Under the pieces are notes generated by a model that saw nothing but the letters and a program-made list of their open reading frames with translations, was not told the origin of the DNA and ran no database searches. A stretch of DNA of 64,000 nt from Alkaliphilus sp. NP8 (lineage in GTDB: Bacteria > Bacillota > Clostridia > Peptostreptococcales > Natronincolaceae). A program made the position numbers and the translations under genes. This document shows, in pieces, positions 27,941 through 36,938 of this stretch; within the stretch, counting starts at the first letter, position 1; each line of letters starts with the position of its first letter. The stretch is taken from assembly GCA_015978205.1 (NCBI GenBank), contig JADWMM010000033.1, forward strand, positions 1 to 64,000, read 5' to 3'.

Positions 27941-28885
27941 CTACTTCACCTCCCCAAATACTCTAGGGCTTGTATACTTATCTATTAAAGGTGCTGCAAT
28001 ATTCATAAGTAGAATAGAGAATCCTACTCCTTCTGGATAACCACCAAATAGTCTAATTATAGAAGTTATAATACCGCACCCTAATGCAAAGTAAATTCTA
28101 CCTCTAGGCGTTACTGGAGCAGATGCATAATCTGTAGCCATATAAATAGCCCCGATCATTAGACCACCTGCTAAAAGATGATATATAGTATAATAAATAT
28201 CGAATTGTCCAAATACTAAAGTTATTGCTGCAACTGTACCAATAAATACTGTAGGTATTTCCCAAGAAATAACACCTCTATATATTAAATAAATTCCACC
28301 TAATATTAATAATATTGCAGATGTTTCTCCTAAAGATCCACCTATGTTACCAAATAACAGATCTGTTAAAGATGGTGCATTACCTGGAACCTCTGTAGCG
28401 CCTTTTATAAAGCTTAGAGGTGTTGCTCCAGAAATAGCATCTGGCCCTGGCTTAACCCAACTTGTCATATGTCCACTATAAGAAATCATTAACATAATTC
28501 TAGCAGCTAAAGCTGGATTCATAAAGTTATGCCCTATTCCTCCAAAGAATTGTTTAACAATTATTATAGCAATAACCGCTCCTAATACAGGTAACCACCA
28601 TGGTGATGAAGCAGGTAAATTTAAAGCTAATAATAGCCCTGTTACCACAGCACTTAAGTCATTAATAGTTACAGGTCTTTTTGTTACTTTTTGAAATATA
28701 AGTTCTGAAACAACAGCTGTTAAGACTGTTAATAGTATTACTTTTGCTCCATTAGTTCTAAAATAATATAATGCTCCTATTGTAGCTGGTAATAAAGCAA
28801 TTAGTACGTCTAGCATTACTTTCTGTATCGTATTTTCATCCCTAATATGGGGTGAAGAAGATACAAATAATTTTCCTTCCATCAA
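27941..28885 (-). CDS. rnfD: Rnf complex subunit RnfD
   Basis: RnfD is a polytopic subunit with covalently bound FMN and is thought to form part of the ion path. The flavinylation motif is visible as DAISGATPLSF near residue 150, and FGGIGHNFMNPALAARI and TDYASAPVTPRGR are diagnostic. Length 314 is normal. The start codon lies 16 bases after the rnfC stop. Confidence 0.96.
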   Translation of the reverse strand: MMEGKLFVSSSPHIRDENTIQKVMLDVLIALLPATIGALYYFRTNGAKVILLTVLTAVVSELIFQKVTKRPVTINDLSAVVTGLLLALNLPASSPWWLPVLGAVIAIIIVKQFFGGIGHNFMNPALAARIMLMISYSGHMTSWVKPGPDAISGATPLSFIKGATEVPGNAPSLTDLLFGNIGGSLGETSAILLILGGIYLIYRGVISWEIPTVFIGTVAAITLVFGQFDIYYTIYHLLAGGLMIGAIYMATDYASAPVTPRGRIYFALGCGIITSIIRLFGGYPEGVGFSILLMNIAAPLIDKYTSPRVFGEVK

Positions 28886-28901
28886 TCTTCCCTCCCATCA
28901 A

Positions 28902-30230
28902 TTAATTGCTTTGTTTTCTTTTTTTAGCAATAATACTTCTTTTTGCTACTCTCATAGAGTGTAATAACGGTCTTTTCGATGGACAGATAAATGAGCAAGA
29001 TCCACATTCAATACAATCTAATGCTCTATGTTTTTCTGCATGCTCCATCATATTTTTTAAAGAATAAGCACTGATTTTTAGTGGTTGAAGATTAGCTGGA
29101 CAAATTTCAACACACTTACCACAGCGCATGCACTGTTCTGGTTTAGGGATTCTAGCTTCTTTTTCATCAAACACTAGTATACCAGAAGCACCTTTTGCAA
29201 TAACTACATCATCTGAATGTTGAGCAAATCCCATCATAGGTCCACCCATAATAATCTTACCTGGAGTTTTAGAGTAACCTCCACATTGTTCTATTATTTC
29301 TTTAATAGGTACTCCGATCTTTATTGATAAGTTTTTAGGATTTGCTATTGCACTTCCTGTAACAGTAGTTATTCTTTCAACTAAAGGCATACCTGTTTTT
29401 AATGTTTTTGCAACTTGAGCTGCTGTTGCAACATTGTTTACAACTGCTCCTGCATCTGCTGGCAATGCACCAGAAGGTACTTCTCTGCCTGTACAAGAGT
29501 AAATTAATTGTTTTTCTGATCCTTGAGGATACTTTGTTTTTAATGATACAACTTTAATGTTTGGATACTTTTCAGCAGCTTTTTCCATTGATTTAATTGC
29601 ATCTGGTTTATTATCTTCAATACCTATATATCCAGTTTCAACATTTGTAGCTTTCATCATCGCTCTTAATCCATAAACAATATCTTCTGGACTTTCTAAC
29701 ATTAAACGATGATCTGATGTTAGGTACGGCTCACATTCAGCACCATTTAAAATAAAAGTATCTACTTTCTTGTCTGGTGGTATTGATAATTTAACGTGAG
29801 TTGGGAAGGTTGCACCACCCATACCTACTATTCCTGCTTCCTTAATTGCATTAATAATTTCTTCTGAACTTAATGATTCAAAATCTCCAATTGGTTTAAT
29901 AGAAGAATGTACCTCATTTAAACCATCAGACTCAATAACTATTGCTTGAACCTCTCCACCAGGAGCATTTGGTATCATATTAATTGCCTTAACAGTACCA
30001 GATACACTGGAATGCACTGCAGCAGATACAAATCCTTGAGGTTCTCCAATTCTTTCACCGACAGTAACTCTGTCTCCTACCTTTACTAGAGGTTTACAAG
30101 GTGCCCCTATGTGTTGTTGTAATGGAATATATACAACACTTGGTTCATCAGCTTTTTCTATTTTAATATCAGCTGTTGCTTCTTTGTAACCATGAGGATG
30201 AACCCCGCCTCTAAAGGTTAAAAATTTCAT
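28902..30230 (-). CDS. rnfC: Rnf complex subunit RnfC
   Basis: RnfC is the peripheral NADH/FMN-binding subunit with two [4Fe-4S] clusters. The N-terminal FRGGVHPHGYKE is typical, the flavin/NADH region includes GIVGMGGATFPTHVK and ILNGAECEPYLTSDHR, and the clusters are CMRCGKCVEICP and CIECGSCSFICP near the C-terminus. The ATG at 30230 is preferred: AAGGGGTG lies nine bases upstream, while a more upstream GTG lies inside that site. First gene of rnfCDGEAB. Confidence 0.95.
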   Translation of the reverse strand: MKFLTFRGGVHPHGYKEATADIKIEKADEPSVVYIPLQQHIGAPCKPLVKVGDRVTVGERIGEPQGFVSAAVHSSVSGTVKAINMIPNAPGGEVQAIVIESDGLNEVHSSIKPIGDFESLSSEEIINAIKEAGIVGMGGATFPTHVKLSIPPDKKVDTFILNGAECEPYLTSDHRLMLESPEDIVYGLRAMMKATNVETGYIGIEDNKPDAIKSMEKAAEKYPNIKVVSLKTKYPQGSEKQLIYSCTGREVPSGALPADAGAVVNNVATAAQVAKTLKTGMPLVERITTVTGSAIANPKNLSIKIGVPIKEIIEQCGGYSKTPGKIIMGGPMMGFAQHSDDVVIAKGASGILVFDEKEARIPKPEQCMRCGKCVEICPANLQPLKISAYSLKNMMEHAEKHRALDCIECGSCSFICPSKRPLLHSMRVAKRSIIAKKRKQSN

Positions 30231-30336
30231 CACATATTTCACCCCTTAAATATTATTTGATCATAGGTTAGAATAATTTCCATGATTGTCCTCTTCTAAC
30301 ACATTACTCAGTGTTAATTAACTCCAGCTCTCAGTT

Positions 30337-30365
30337 AGTATAACATTTTTTCAGAAATATGTCAG
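30337..30365 (-). promoter_or_regulatory. sigma-A promoter of the rnf operon
   Basis: CTGACA (30360-30365) and TATACT (30337-30342) are separated by exactly 17 bases, giving five of six matches in each box. The predicted untranslated leader is about 100 bases. A long inverted repeat starts seven bases upstream of the -35. Confidence 0.75.
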
Positions 30366-30371
30366 CAAAAC

Positions 30372-30417
30372 AGAATATTGTTTACTGTATTTTCATGCTA
30401 AACAGTAACAATATTCT
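30372..30417. repeat. 16-pair inverted repeat upstream of the rnf promoter
   Basis: AGAATATTGTTTACTGT (30372-30388) is the reverse complement of ACAGTAACAATATTCT (30402-30417) except for one extra base, with a 13-base centre. It is not followed by a T-run on the minus strand, so it is not an obvious terminator. It may be a regulator-binding site placed upstream of -35 or a structured end of an upstream transcript. Confidence 0.7.
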
Positions 30418-30614
30418 TAAGTATAAACAACCATTTTTAATTATAAAAAACTACAATCAGTTATCTATTATTATAGAATAATCATTTTACATTACTATAT
30501 TATTATAAAATTTAAGATTTAACAAGCATTTATAATATATCTTTTGAATTAATTTTATTTTTATTGACATATTATTAGGTTAATCGACATTTAGCAAAGC
30601 AACCTATATAAAAT
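30418..30614. other. AT-rich gap between the SPOR-domain gene and the rnf inverted repeat
   Basis: This is the rest of the 384-base interval between the SPOR-domain gene and rnfC. I see no coding frame and no convincing terminator for the SPOR-domain gene here. Confidence 0.5.
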
Positions 30615-31505
30615 TTAGTTATTTCTCATTAATTCTATTATTCTGAATAGATTCTCTAAAAAGTGATTTTGTAAGTTTAACTCATCTATATCTTTTTTCA
30701 TATTTAAAGTTTTTTCAATATTTTTGTTTTGATATTCTACCATATTTTTTATAGCCATAATATTAATAGAGTCTGTATCCTCATTAATATTACTGGCATT
30801 TTCAGATATCTGTTCTAAAATCTTTTTATGTTCAACTAAAGTTTCATTATATTTTTCTAAACTACTTTCTTTATTAATAAATTCATATAAATTATCAGAA
30901 GATTGATCCATGATATTTATTAATAAATTCATATTACTTACAACATCTTTAACATTTTCTTCTAGGTCTTCCGAGTACTCTACTTTTTTTTCTGAAATAT
31001 ACATTTCATCTATATAAGCGTCAGGGTATACTTCTCTTACTATATCTAATTTATTTTCTATATTTCCCCTTTTAGTAGATCCATAGGTGTACACTTTATA
31101 TACATCATCTATTTTATATACTATATGTGGGAATTCATAATTTTCTAATTCTGTTGTAAAGTTCTCTATATTACTATCATTCGACAAACTAGATACCTGT
31201 ATGGCATAAACTAATAAAGAGTCTAATTTTATGCTTTTTGTGTTTAATTCTTTTTTATTCATATTTTCTGCATTACTATTCTCTTCTGTTTCACTATTAT
31301 TATCTGGAGAACTAGGATTTTCTGTATCCATATCGCCTGGCGCTTGTAACATATTCTCAGTATTAATAGTCGGAATAACTAACCATTCAGTAATTCTCGA
31401 TCCAATCGTCACAGCAGCTATTGGTAAAATAATAAAAAAGAATATTATTAATATAATATTGATCTGTCTTTTCTTCTTTCGTATACCTACTCTAGACCTT
31501 CTCAT
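30615..31505 (-). CDS. SPOR-domain membrane protein
   Basis: A 296-residue bitopic protein: basic N-terminus (RRSRVGIRKKKR), one membrane helix (about 16-38), an acidic Asn/Ser-rich linker, then a SPOR-like domain (about 98-168, beginning YAIQVSSLSNDSNIENF and including YKVYTYGSTKRGNIENKL), and a helical C-terminal part. SPOR domains bind denuded glycan strands at division or spore septa. The C-terminal helical portion has no family I recognise. The ATG follows AGGAGGGG. Target and stage of action are unknown. Confidence 0.75.
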   Translation of the reverse strand: MRRSRVGIRKKKRQINIILIIFFFIILPIAAVTIGSRITEWLVIPTINTENMLQAPGDMDTENPSSPDNNSETEENSNAENMNKKELNTKSIKLDSLLVYAIQVSSLSNDSNIENFTTELENYEFPHIVYKIDDVYKVYTYGSTKRGNIENKLDIVREVYPDAYIDEMYISEKKVEYSEDLEENVKDVVSNMNLLINIMDQSSDNLYEFINKESSLEKYNETLVEHKKILEQISENASNINEDTDSINIMAIKNMVEYQNKNIEKTLNMKKDIDELNLQNHFLENLFRIIELMRNN

Positions 31506-31635
31506 AATAACCCCTCCTAGTTTTAAAAAGTTTGTTTGTCTATAGATTGTCCTATAGTATTAAGTTATTAATTAAAGTTATATATTATGTTTAAAATTAA
31601 ATTATATATATATAAAATCAATATTTAATAAAAAA

Positions 31636-31669
31636 AGCTCCTATACTATATTGAAATAGCATAGAAGCT
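31636..31669 (-). terminator. intrinsic terminator after the NlpC/P60 gene
   Basis: On the minus strand AGCTTCTATGCTAT and ATAGTATAGGAGCT pair with one mismatch and are followed by seven Ts. It lies 14 bases past the stop codon. Confidence 0.88.
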
Positions 31670-31682
31670 TCTATAATTTTTT

Positions 31683-32786
31683 TTATAATCTAACTGCTTT
31701 CATAAATCTAGTACTGTAATAGCGTGAAGATAATGAATCTTTAACAATTCTTTTTCTTGATGTGGAGGCATGTATTATTTCACCATTACCTATATATATA
31801 CCTAAGTGATCTATACTATTACCTATAGATCCAGAAGTATCGAAAAACACTAAATCTCCTAGTTGTAATTTATCTCTACTAACTTGTTCTCCTATAGTCG
31901 CTTGTCCACTAGCAGTTCTAGGTAAATTAGTAATTCCTTTTGCAGTTAAGTAATCTTTATAATACGTATTCAATATATAATATGAAAATCCTGAGCAATC
32001 AAAGCTATTCGGCCCAGTAGCTCCATATACATATCTTTTTCCTAAGTATTTTTCTGTAATAGGTTTTATGTTAGAGAACGACTCTCTAGAAGAACTAGAT
32101 CTATTTACATTAGTGTGTATAGTTATATATTCACTTTTAATCCATCCATTTTCATCTTCATTTGTAATCACATTATACCAGTTATCTACATAACCTTTAA
32201 TATAAACAGTATCAGATTCTTTTAATGTTAAAATATCTTTTGAGGAGTCATCTGACTCTTGTTTTAATTTAATATCAGTAGTATTAATTTTTCCAGTTGG
32301 AAGGTTATAGGTTATTTTAATATAATCTGAATGAACCCATCCTTTCATATTATTACCTAATATAACTTCATACCACTTGCCAGACTCATTTATAATAGTG
32401 ACTACATTGCCTGCATATATTTGAGTAATTTTACTATCATCAGTAGAAGGTCCTATTCTTACATTAAGCACACTAGCTGTTACTTTACCTTTTTTTAAGT
32501 TGTTTTTTATATATGATTTATCATTAATAATAGCATTTTGGGAAGAAATCCATCCTTCTTTTTCTTCATCTGATAATGCTACTTTATACCATCCATCTAA
32601 AATTTCTTTAATATTAATTTCTGTACCTACAGATAGTTTATCTATTGCTTCACTATCAAAAACTTTTTCTTCTGTGATAGCTGTTTCTGGTTTAATCACA
32701 GTAGCTGTATAGTCTGTAGCAGATACAACTGTAGTCGTTGATAATATAGATGCTAAAATTAAATATAAAATCCTTTTCTTTTTCAT
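31683..32786 (-). CDS. secreted SH3-domain NlpC/P60 endopeptidase
   Basis: A cell-wall hydrolase of 367 residues. It has a signal peptide (residues 1-23, ending near VVSATDY), three bacterial SH3 domains (about 25-90, 100-160 and 170-225), each ending in a GW(I/V) motif such as GWISS, GWVHS and GWIKS, and a C-terminal NlpC/P60 domain. The catalytic cysteine is in SFDCSGFSYY and the histidine in IDHLGIYIGNG, with H in EIIHAST. It should cut gamma-D-Glu-diamino acid bonds in stem peptides. Confidence 0.93.
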   Translation of the reverse strand: MKKKRILYLILASILSTTTVVSATDYTATVIKPETAITEEKVFDSEAIDKLSVGTEINIKEILDGWYKVALSDEEKEGWISSQNAIINDKSYIKNNLKKGKVTASVLNVRIGPSTDDSKITQIYAGNVVTIINESGKWYEVILGNNMKGWVHSDYIKITYNLPTGKINTTDIKLKQESDDSSKDILTLKESDTVYIKGYVDNWYNVITNEDENGWIKSEYITIHTNVNRSSSSRESFSNIKPITEKYLGKRYVYGATGPNSFDCSGFSYYILNTYYKDYLTAKGITNLPRTASGQATIGEQVSRDKLQLGDLVFFDTSGSIGNSIDHLGIYIGNGEIIHASTSRKRIVKDSLSSRYYSTRFMKAVRL

Positions 32787-32913
32787 AGTCCACCATCTTC
32801 CTGCTAATTATTTATTGTTTATTGTCCTTTTCACTATTAATTTATTCTACTTTAATCTAAATTGTCCTTCTTTTTTTATTATTTATATTATAATTTCTTT
32901 AATTCTTACAAAA

Positions 32914-32951
32914 AACGCCTTATTATATAAATTTTTATATAATAAGGCGTT
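32914..32951. terminator. long bidirectional terminator after yebC
   Basis: AACGCCTTATTATATAA and TTATATAATAAGGCGTT form a 17-bp perfect stem with a small loop. On the minus strand it is followed by TTTTTTG and lies 16 bases past the yebC stop. Confidence 0.88.
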
Positions 32952-32966
32952 TGAAAGTATTATTTA

Positions 32967-33689
32967 TTACCCATTTATTTCCCAATTCGAATGTACCTCT
33001 TGCACATCGTCATTGTCTTCAAGCATATCTATAAGTTTATTCATCTTTTCAACATCATCTTCATTCTCTAATGCTGTTAATGTTTGTGGTAAATATGCAA
33101 TATTAGCGTCTACAAATTTATAGCCTTCTTTTTCTAGACCATCTTTAACATTGCTGAATTCTTCAATAGTAGTAATAATTTCAAAAGCATCTTCTTCAGA
33201 TACAAAATCTTCCGCTCCTGCTTCTAGTGCTTCCATCATTAAAGTTTCTTCATCTATATCTTCATTTTTTTCAATAATAATTTGACCTTTTCTATCGAAC
33301 ATAAAAGAAACACAACCTGGCGATCCTAAGTTACCTCCATTTTTATCGAAAGCATGTCTTACTTCTCCTGCAGTTCTATTTCTATTATCAGTAAGTACTT
33401 CGACAATAACAGCTACTCCATTTGGTCCATAGCCTTCATATATAAACTCTTCATACTCATCTGAACCAAGTTCTCCTGTACCTTTTTTTATAGCTCTATC
33501 TATGTTATCATTCGGCATATTTTGAAGTTTTGCTTTATCTATTGCGTTTTTAAGGTTTGCATTATACTCTATATCTCCGCCACCTTCTCTAGCAGCTACT
33601 GTAATTAACCTTGCTAGCTTAGTGTATATTTTCGCTTTTTTAGCATCTTGTTTTGATTTTCTATTAATAATAGTGCCTATTCTTCCCAT
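32967..33689 (-). CDS. yebC: YebC/PmpR/TACO1 family protein
   Basis: A 240-residue member of the YebC family. Members were long annotated as transcription regulators; recent work links some to translation of proline-rich stretches. Diagnostic sequences are [20 protein letters not shown] near residue 20, [16 protein letters not shown] and [19 protein letters not shown], then the acidic C-terminal domain with [20 protein letters not shown]. No neighbour suggests a specific target. Confidence 0.94.
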   Translation of the reverse strand: MGRIGTIINRKSKQDAKKAKIYTKLARLITVAAREGGGDIEYNANLKNAIDKAKLQNMPNDNIDRAIKKGTGELGSDEYEEFIYEGYGPNGVAVIVEVLTDNRNRTAGEVRHAFDKNGGNLGSPGCVSFMFDRKGQIIIEKNEDIDEETLMMEALEAGAEDFVSEEDAFEIITTIEEFSNVKDGLEKEGYKFVDANIAYLPQTLTALENEDDVEKMNKLIDMLEDNDDVQEVHSNWEING

Positions 33690-33781
33690 AATTCCATCTC
33701 CTTAAATTTAGCTGTTATATATTAATATTATAGATTGTGAGCTCTAAAAAAAATTTAGCACAACTTCTCTATTTGTGCAAT

Positions 33782-34537
33782 TTAGCTATCTAGATTCGGT
33801 GATGGAGGAGTTGTTCTTTTATGAGCAGAATTCCTATGTAATCTTTCAATTATAGCTTCATCTTTTTCTGGTATCGACTTTCCATCTAAAAAAGCATCAA
33901 TATATTCATATGTTGTACCCATTTCATTTTCATCTGTCTGTCCTTCCCATAACCCAGCAGAAGGCTGTTTGTCTATAACTTCATTAGGTACACCTAATGC
34001 CTTAGCCCATTCATATACTTCATGCTTTTTTAAAGAAGATATAGGTAGAAGATCTACACCACCATCTCCGTATTTAGTAAAGTATCCAGTATATAATTCA
34101 GCTGCATTATCTGTACCTACTACTAAAAAATTTAGATTATTTGCAATTGCATAAATAGTACTCATTCTTAATCTTGCCCTTAAGTTAGCATCCGTTCCTC
34201 GTTTTGTATCCTCACTAAATAAATTTTTATTATGTAGTTGTTTACTTACTTTATTCATAATCCCTATATGTTCTTCTTCTAAATCCACAGAAAAGTATTC
34301 AATATTACAAGCTTTAGCTGTTAAAATTCCATCTTCTACATCTTTTTTATCACTTTTTATAGGCAGTATTACCCCTAAAGAATTATCAGGAAAAGCTTTC
34401 TTTATTAAACAAGCAACAACAGCAGAGTCTATTCCACCAGAAATTCCAACAACAAGTCCTTTTGCCCCTGCATTTTGTACTGAATCTCTTAACCACATTA
34501 CGACTTTATCAATTTTTTCATGCATTTCTTTATTCAT
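33782..34537 (-). CDS. nadE: ammonia-dependent NAD+ synthetase
   Basis: NadE amidates deamido-NAD to NAD. The 251-residue protein has only the synthetase domain, so ammonia rather than glutamine is the donor. The PP-loop SGGIDS is at residues 33-38; NLRARLRMSTIYA, GTDNAAELYTGYFTKYGDGG and PSAGLWEGQTDENEMG are diagnostic. The ATG follows GGGAGA. Confidence 0.95.
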   Translation of the reverse strand: MNKEMHEKIDKVVMWLRDSVQNAGAKGLVVGISGGIDSAVVACLIKKAFPDNSLGVILPIKSDKKDVEDGILTAKACNIEYFSVDLEEEHIGIMNKVSKQLHNKNLFSEDTKRGTDANLRARLRMSTIYAIANNLNFLVVGTDNAAELYTGYFTKYGDGGVDLLPISSLKKHEVYEWAKALGVPNEVIDKQPSAGLWEGQTDENEMGTTYEYIDAFLDGKSIPEKDEAIIERLHRNSAHKRTTPPSPNLDS

Positions 34538-34823
34538 AAATATTCTCCCTTCGTTAATTATAATAATTTTAATTATAACACAAGTTATATATATTTTTTA
34601 TTTATTATATATTTATTTAAACTTTATACATATCAAATATCAATATTTAATAAGAATGCACAAAATTACAGTTTCGGCCATGGTATGTTATTTAATTTAA
34701 ATCAATACTGGAATAGTTTTTTGCAAATTGGTTAAATTAAGTAGAGCGAATTTTTAAAAGTACGACATTCGATTTTAAACTCATAAAAATTTATATTAAT
34801 ACTTACTATTTAGGTGGAATATT

Positions 34824-35189
34824 ATGAATAACTCTAAATATTGGATAAAAATTGGATTAATTGGTTTTTTTTCAGGGATTATCAATGGTTTATTCGGAGC
34901 TGGCGGTGGCACAATTACCGTTTTAGCACTTACATTTATTTTAGGAATAGATCAACACAAAGCACAAGCAACAGCAATATCAGTAATTCTTCCACTTTCT
35001 TTAATAAGTGGTTTTATTTATTATAGCAGTGGTTTCACTGAAATAAATATTACGCTAAAAGTTGCTTTAGGAGGTATTATTGGAAGTTACATAGGCTCTA
35101 ATGCGTTAAATAAAATTCCTTCAAACTATCTTAGAAAAATTTTTGGTTTTTTCATAATAATTGCTGCTATAAGGATGGTGCTTTCATGA
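34824..35189 (+). CDS. TauE/SafE (TSUP) half-transporter, first copy
   Basis: A 121-residue membrane protein with four hydrophobic segments. The segment IINGLFGAGGGTITVLAL is the TSUP/TauE signature normally found once in each half of an eight-helix transporter for sulfite, sulfonates or other organic anions. It ends in an ATGA overlap with the next gene, so the two are translationally coupled and probably form one heterodimeric transporter. The ATG follows TAGGTGG. Substrate unknown. Confidence 0.85.
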   Translation: MNNSKYWIKIGLIGFFSGIINGLFGAGGGTITVLALTFILGIDQHKAQATAISVILPLSLISGFIYYSSGFTEINITLKVALGGIIGSYIGSNALNKIPSNYLRKIFGFFIIIAAIRMVLS

Positions 35190-35551
35190 TCTTTTTTTTA
35201 GTAGGATTAATAAGTGGTATAATAGGTGGAATGGGAATTGGTGGTGGAACTATCTTAATTCCTAGCTTAATATTTTTAACTAGTCTAAAACAACAAATTA
35301 TCCAAAGCATAAATTTAATTTCCTTTGTTCCTGTTTCAATAGTTGCATTAGTTGTGCATTACCGTAATAAAAATATATTGTTTAAAATAAGTTATCCCCT
35401 TATTTTTTTTGGTATATTTGGTACATATATAGGATCTAAATTAGCTTTAAACCTACCATCTATATTATTAAGGAAATGCTTTGGTGTTTTTCTGTTAGTT
35501 ATGGGATTATATGAAATTTTCTTTAAAGATAAAAAAGACAGAAAAAAATAA
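35186..35551 (+). CDS. TauE/SafE (TSUP) half-transporter, second copy
   Basis: The partner half of the preceding gene, 121 residues with four hydrophobic segments and the signature GIIGGMGIGGGTILIPSLI. Its ATG overlaps the upstream TGA. Length equals the first copy, which suggests an ancestral duplication kept as two genes rather than a frameshift of one gene. The basic tail KDKKDRKK follows the last helix. A bidirectional terminator follows at once. Confidence 0.85.
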   Translation: MIFFLVGLISGIIGGMGIGGGTILIPSLIFLTSLKQQIIQSINLISFVPVSIVALVVHYRNKNILFKISYPLIFFGIFGTYIGSKLALNLPSILLRKCFGVFLLVMGLYEIFFKDKKDRKK

Positions 35552-35572
35552 AGTCCCTATTTTAGGGACTTT
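35550..35572. terminator. bidirectional terminator between convergent genes
   Basis: AAAGTCCCTA and TAGGGACTTT form a perfect stem with As before and Ts after, so it serves both the TauE-like pair and the CoA-binding gene that converge here. Confidence 0.9.
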
Positions 35573-35576
35573 ATTT

Positions 35577-35969
35577 TTAACTTAAAGCTACAAGTACACA
35601 ATCATTATAAACAACATTTAACCCGGCTTCTTTTGCAGTATTTATAACCTCTTCATCAAATGTACCTGGTTGAAACCACACATACTTAATGCCTAACTCT
35701 TTTATTTCCTCAAGTACAATTTTAGATATTTTAGGATTTACTACTATATCTATGCATTCAGGTTTTTCTGGTAGATTTTTTAAACTAGCATACAGTTTAT
35801 CTCCTTCTAAATCATCACCTTTACGATTTACTCCATATACAGTATATCCATGATTTTTTAATTTTTTATAAATCTTATAGCCAAACTTTTCTGTATTAGG
35901 AGTAGCTCCTATAACAGCCCATACATTTTTGCTAAGCATTTCTTTTTTTACTTGTTCCATATTATCCAT
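35577..35969 (-). CDS. CoA-binding domain protein (YccU-like)
   Basis: A 130-residue Rossmann-fold protein of the CoA_binding_2 family. The nucleotide-binding segment AVIGATPNTEKFGYKIYKKL is at residues 17-36, followed by VYGVNRKGDDLEG and the C-terminal YVWFQPGTFDEEVINTA-type motif. Some relatives bind CoA and affect stress responses; the precise role is unknown. The ATG follows AGGAGG. Confidence 0.85.
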   Translation of the reverse strand: MDNMEQVKKEMLSKNVWAVIGATPNTEKFGYKIYKKLKNHGYTVYGVNRKGDDLEGDKLYASLKNLPEKPECIDIVVNPKISKIVLEEIKELGIKYVWFQPGTFDEEVINTAKEAGLNVVYNDCVLVALS

Positions 35970-36042
35970 TTAAAAACCTCCTAGCCTATTTATATAAATT
36001 ATATATACCCTTATTTTCCGTTTTTATTAAAACTATTAAACT

Positions 36043-36696
36043 TTATTTTGAAATATCAATTTTACCATCTATTTCTGTTAAATATTCTTCTCCTATAATG
36101 TCTACATTACTCCTAGCGCTAGTCAATTCTGTAATCTGATTCTCAAATAATTCTAAGTTATCTATTTCTATATATAAATAAAAATGAACCGAATCGTCGT
36201 ATTCTGTTTTCTTTATTAGGTATCCTTTTTGCATTATTTCATTCTGTATTTTTCCTTGCATAGTATAGTCGATTTTTATATGTACAAGTTTATATAATCT
36301 TTTAGTTACTATTTTTGCAGCTTCTAAACCAATTTTGGCTCCCTTAGTATATGCTCTTACTAATCCACCTGCACCAAGCTTAATACCACCAAAGTATCTA
36401 GTTATTACCACAACTACATTTCTTAAATCCTCTTTCTTTATTACTTCTAAAGCTGGAATTCCTGCTGTACCAGATGGCTCACCATCATCACTATACCTTT
36501 GTACTTCATTATTGTCACCAACTACATAAGCCGGAACATTATGAGTAGCATCTTTATGCTTGCTTTTTATTTTGTCTATAAATTGGACAGCCTCTTCCGC
36601 ATTTTCTATTGGAGATGCATATCCTATGAATCTTGACTTTTCAATTATTATTTCAGCTTCTCCATACCCTAACAATGTTTTGTATTCTTTTATCAT
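36043..36696 (-). CDS. yigZ: YigZ/IMPACT family protein (UPF0029)
   Basis: A member of the YigZ/IMPACT family, related to eukaryotic IMPACT, a regulator of translation under stress. The N-terminal UPF0029 domain includes EIIIEKSRFIGYASPIENAE, THNVPAYVVG, SDDGEPSGTAGIPAL and VITRYFGGIKLGAGGLVRAY, all diagnostic; the C-terminal DUF1949 domain covers about 135-200. The ATG at 36696 is chosen because AAGGG lies upstream at usable spacing. Cellular role in bacteria is not settled. Confidence 0.9.
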   Translation of the reverse strand: MIKEYKTLLGYGEAEIIIEKSRFIGYASPIENAEEAVQFIDKIKSKHKDATHNVPAYVVGDNNEVQRYSDDGEPSGTAGIPALEVIKKEDLRNVVVVITRYFGGIKLGAGGLVRAYTKGAKIGLEAAKIVTKRLYKLVHIKIDYTMQGKIQNEIMQKGYLIKKTEYDDSVHFYLYIEIDNLELFENQITELTSARSNVDIIGEEYLTEIDGKIDISK

Positions 36697-36858
36697 ATAT
36701 ACCAACCCTTTGTTATTATAATACCTACATTATATCATACGTATATAGATATATGAAGAAATGATACTTATTCTAAAATCTTCTTTTAATTCTCATTATA
36801 CTATACAATGTTGAAACTAACATAAAGATATAAGTAATTTATTCAATAATTTATTAAA

Positions 36859-36894
36859 AAAGAATGAATATATCATGTGATATATTCATTCTTT
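36859..36894. terminator. long palindromic terminator after the NUDIX gene
   Basis: AAAGAATGAATATATCA and TGATATATTCATTCTTT form a perfect 17-bp stem with a minimal centre; on the minus strand TTTTTT follows. It lies 45 bases past the NUDIX stop. Confidence 0.85.
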
Positions 36895-36938
36895 AACTAA
36901 CTATTTCATATACAACTTGCCACAATTCTTTTATATTA

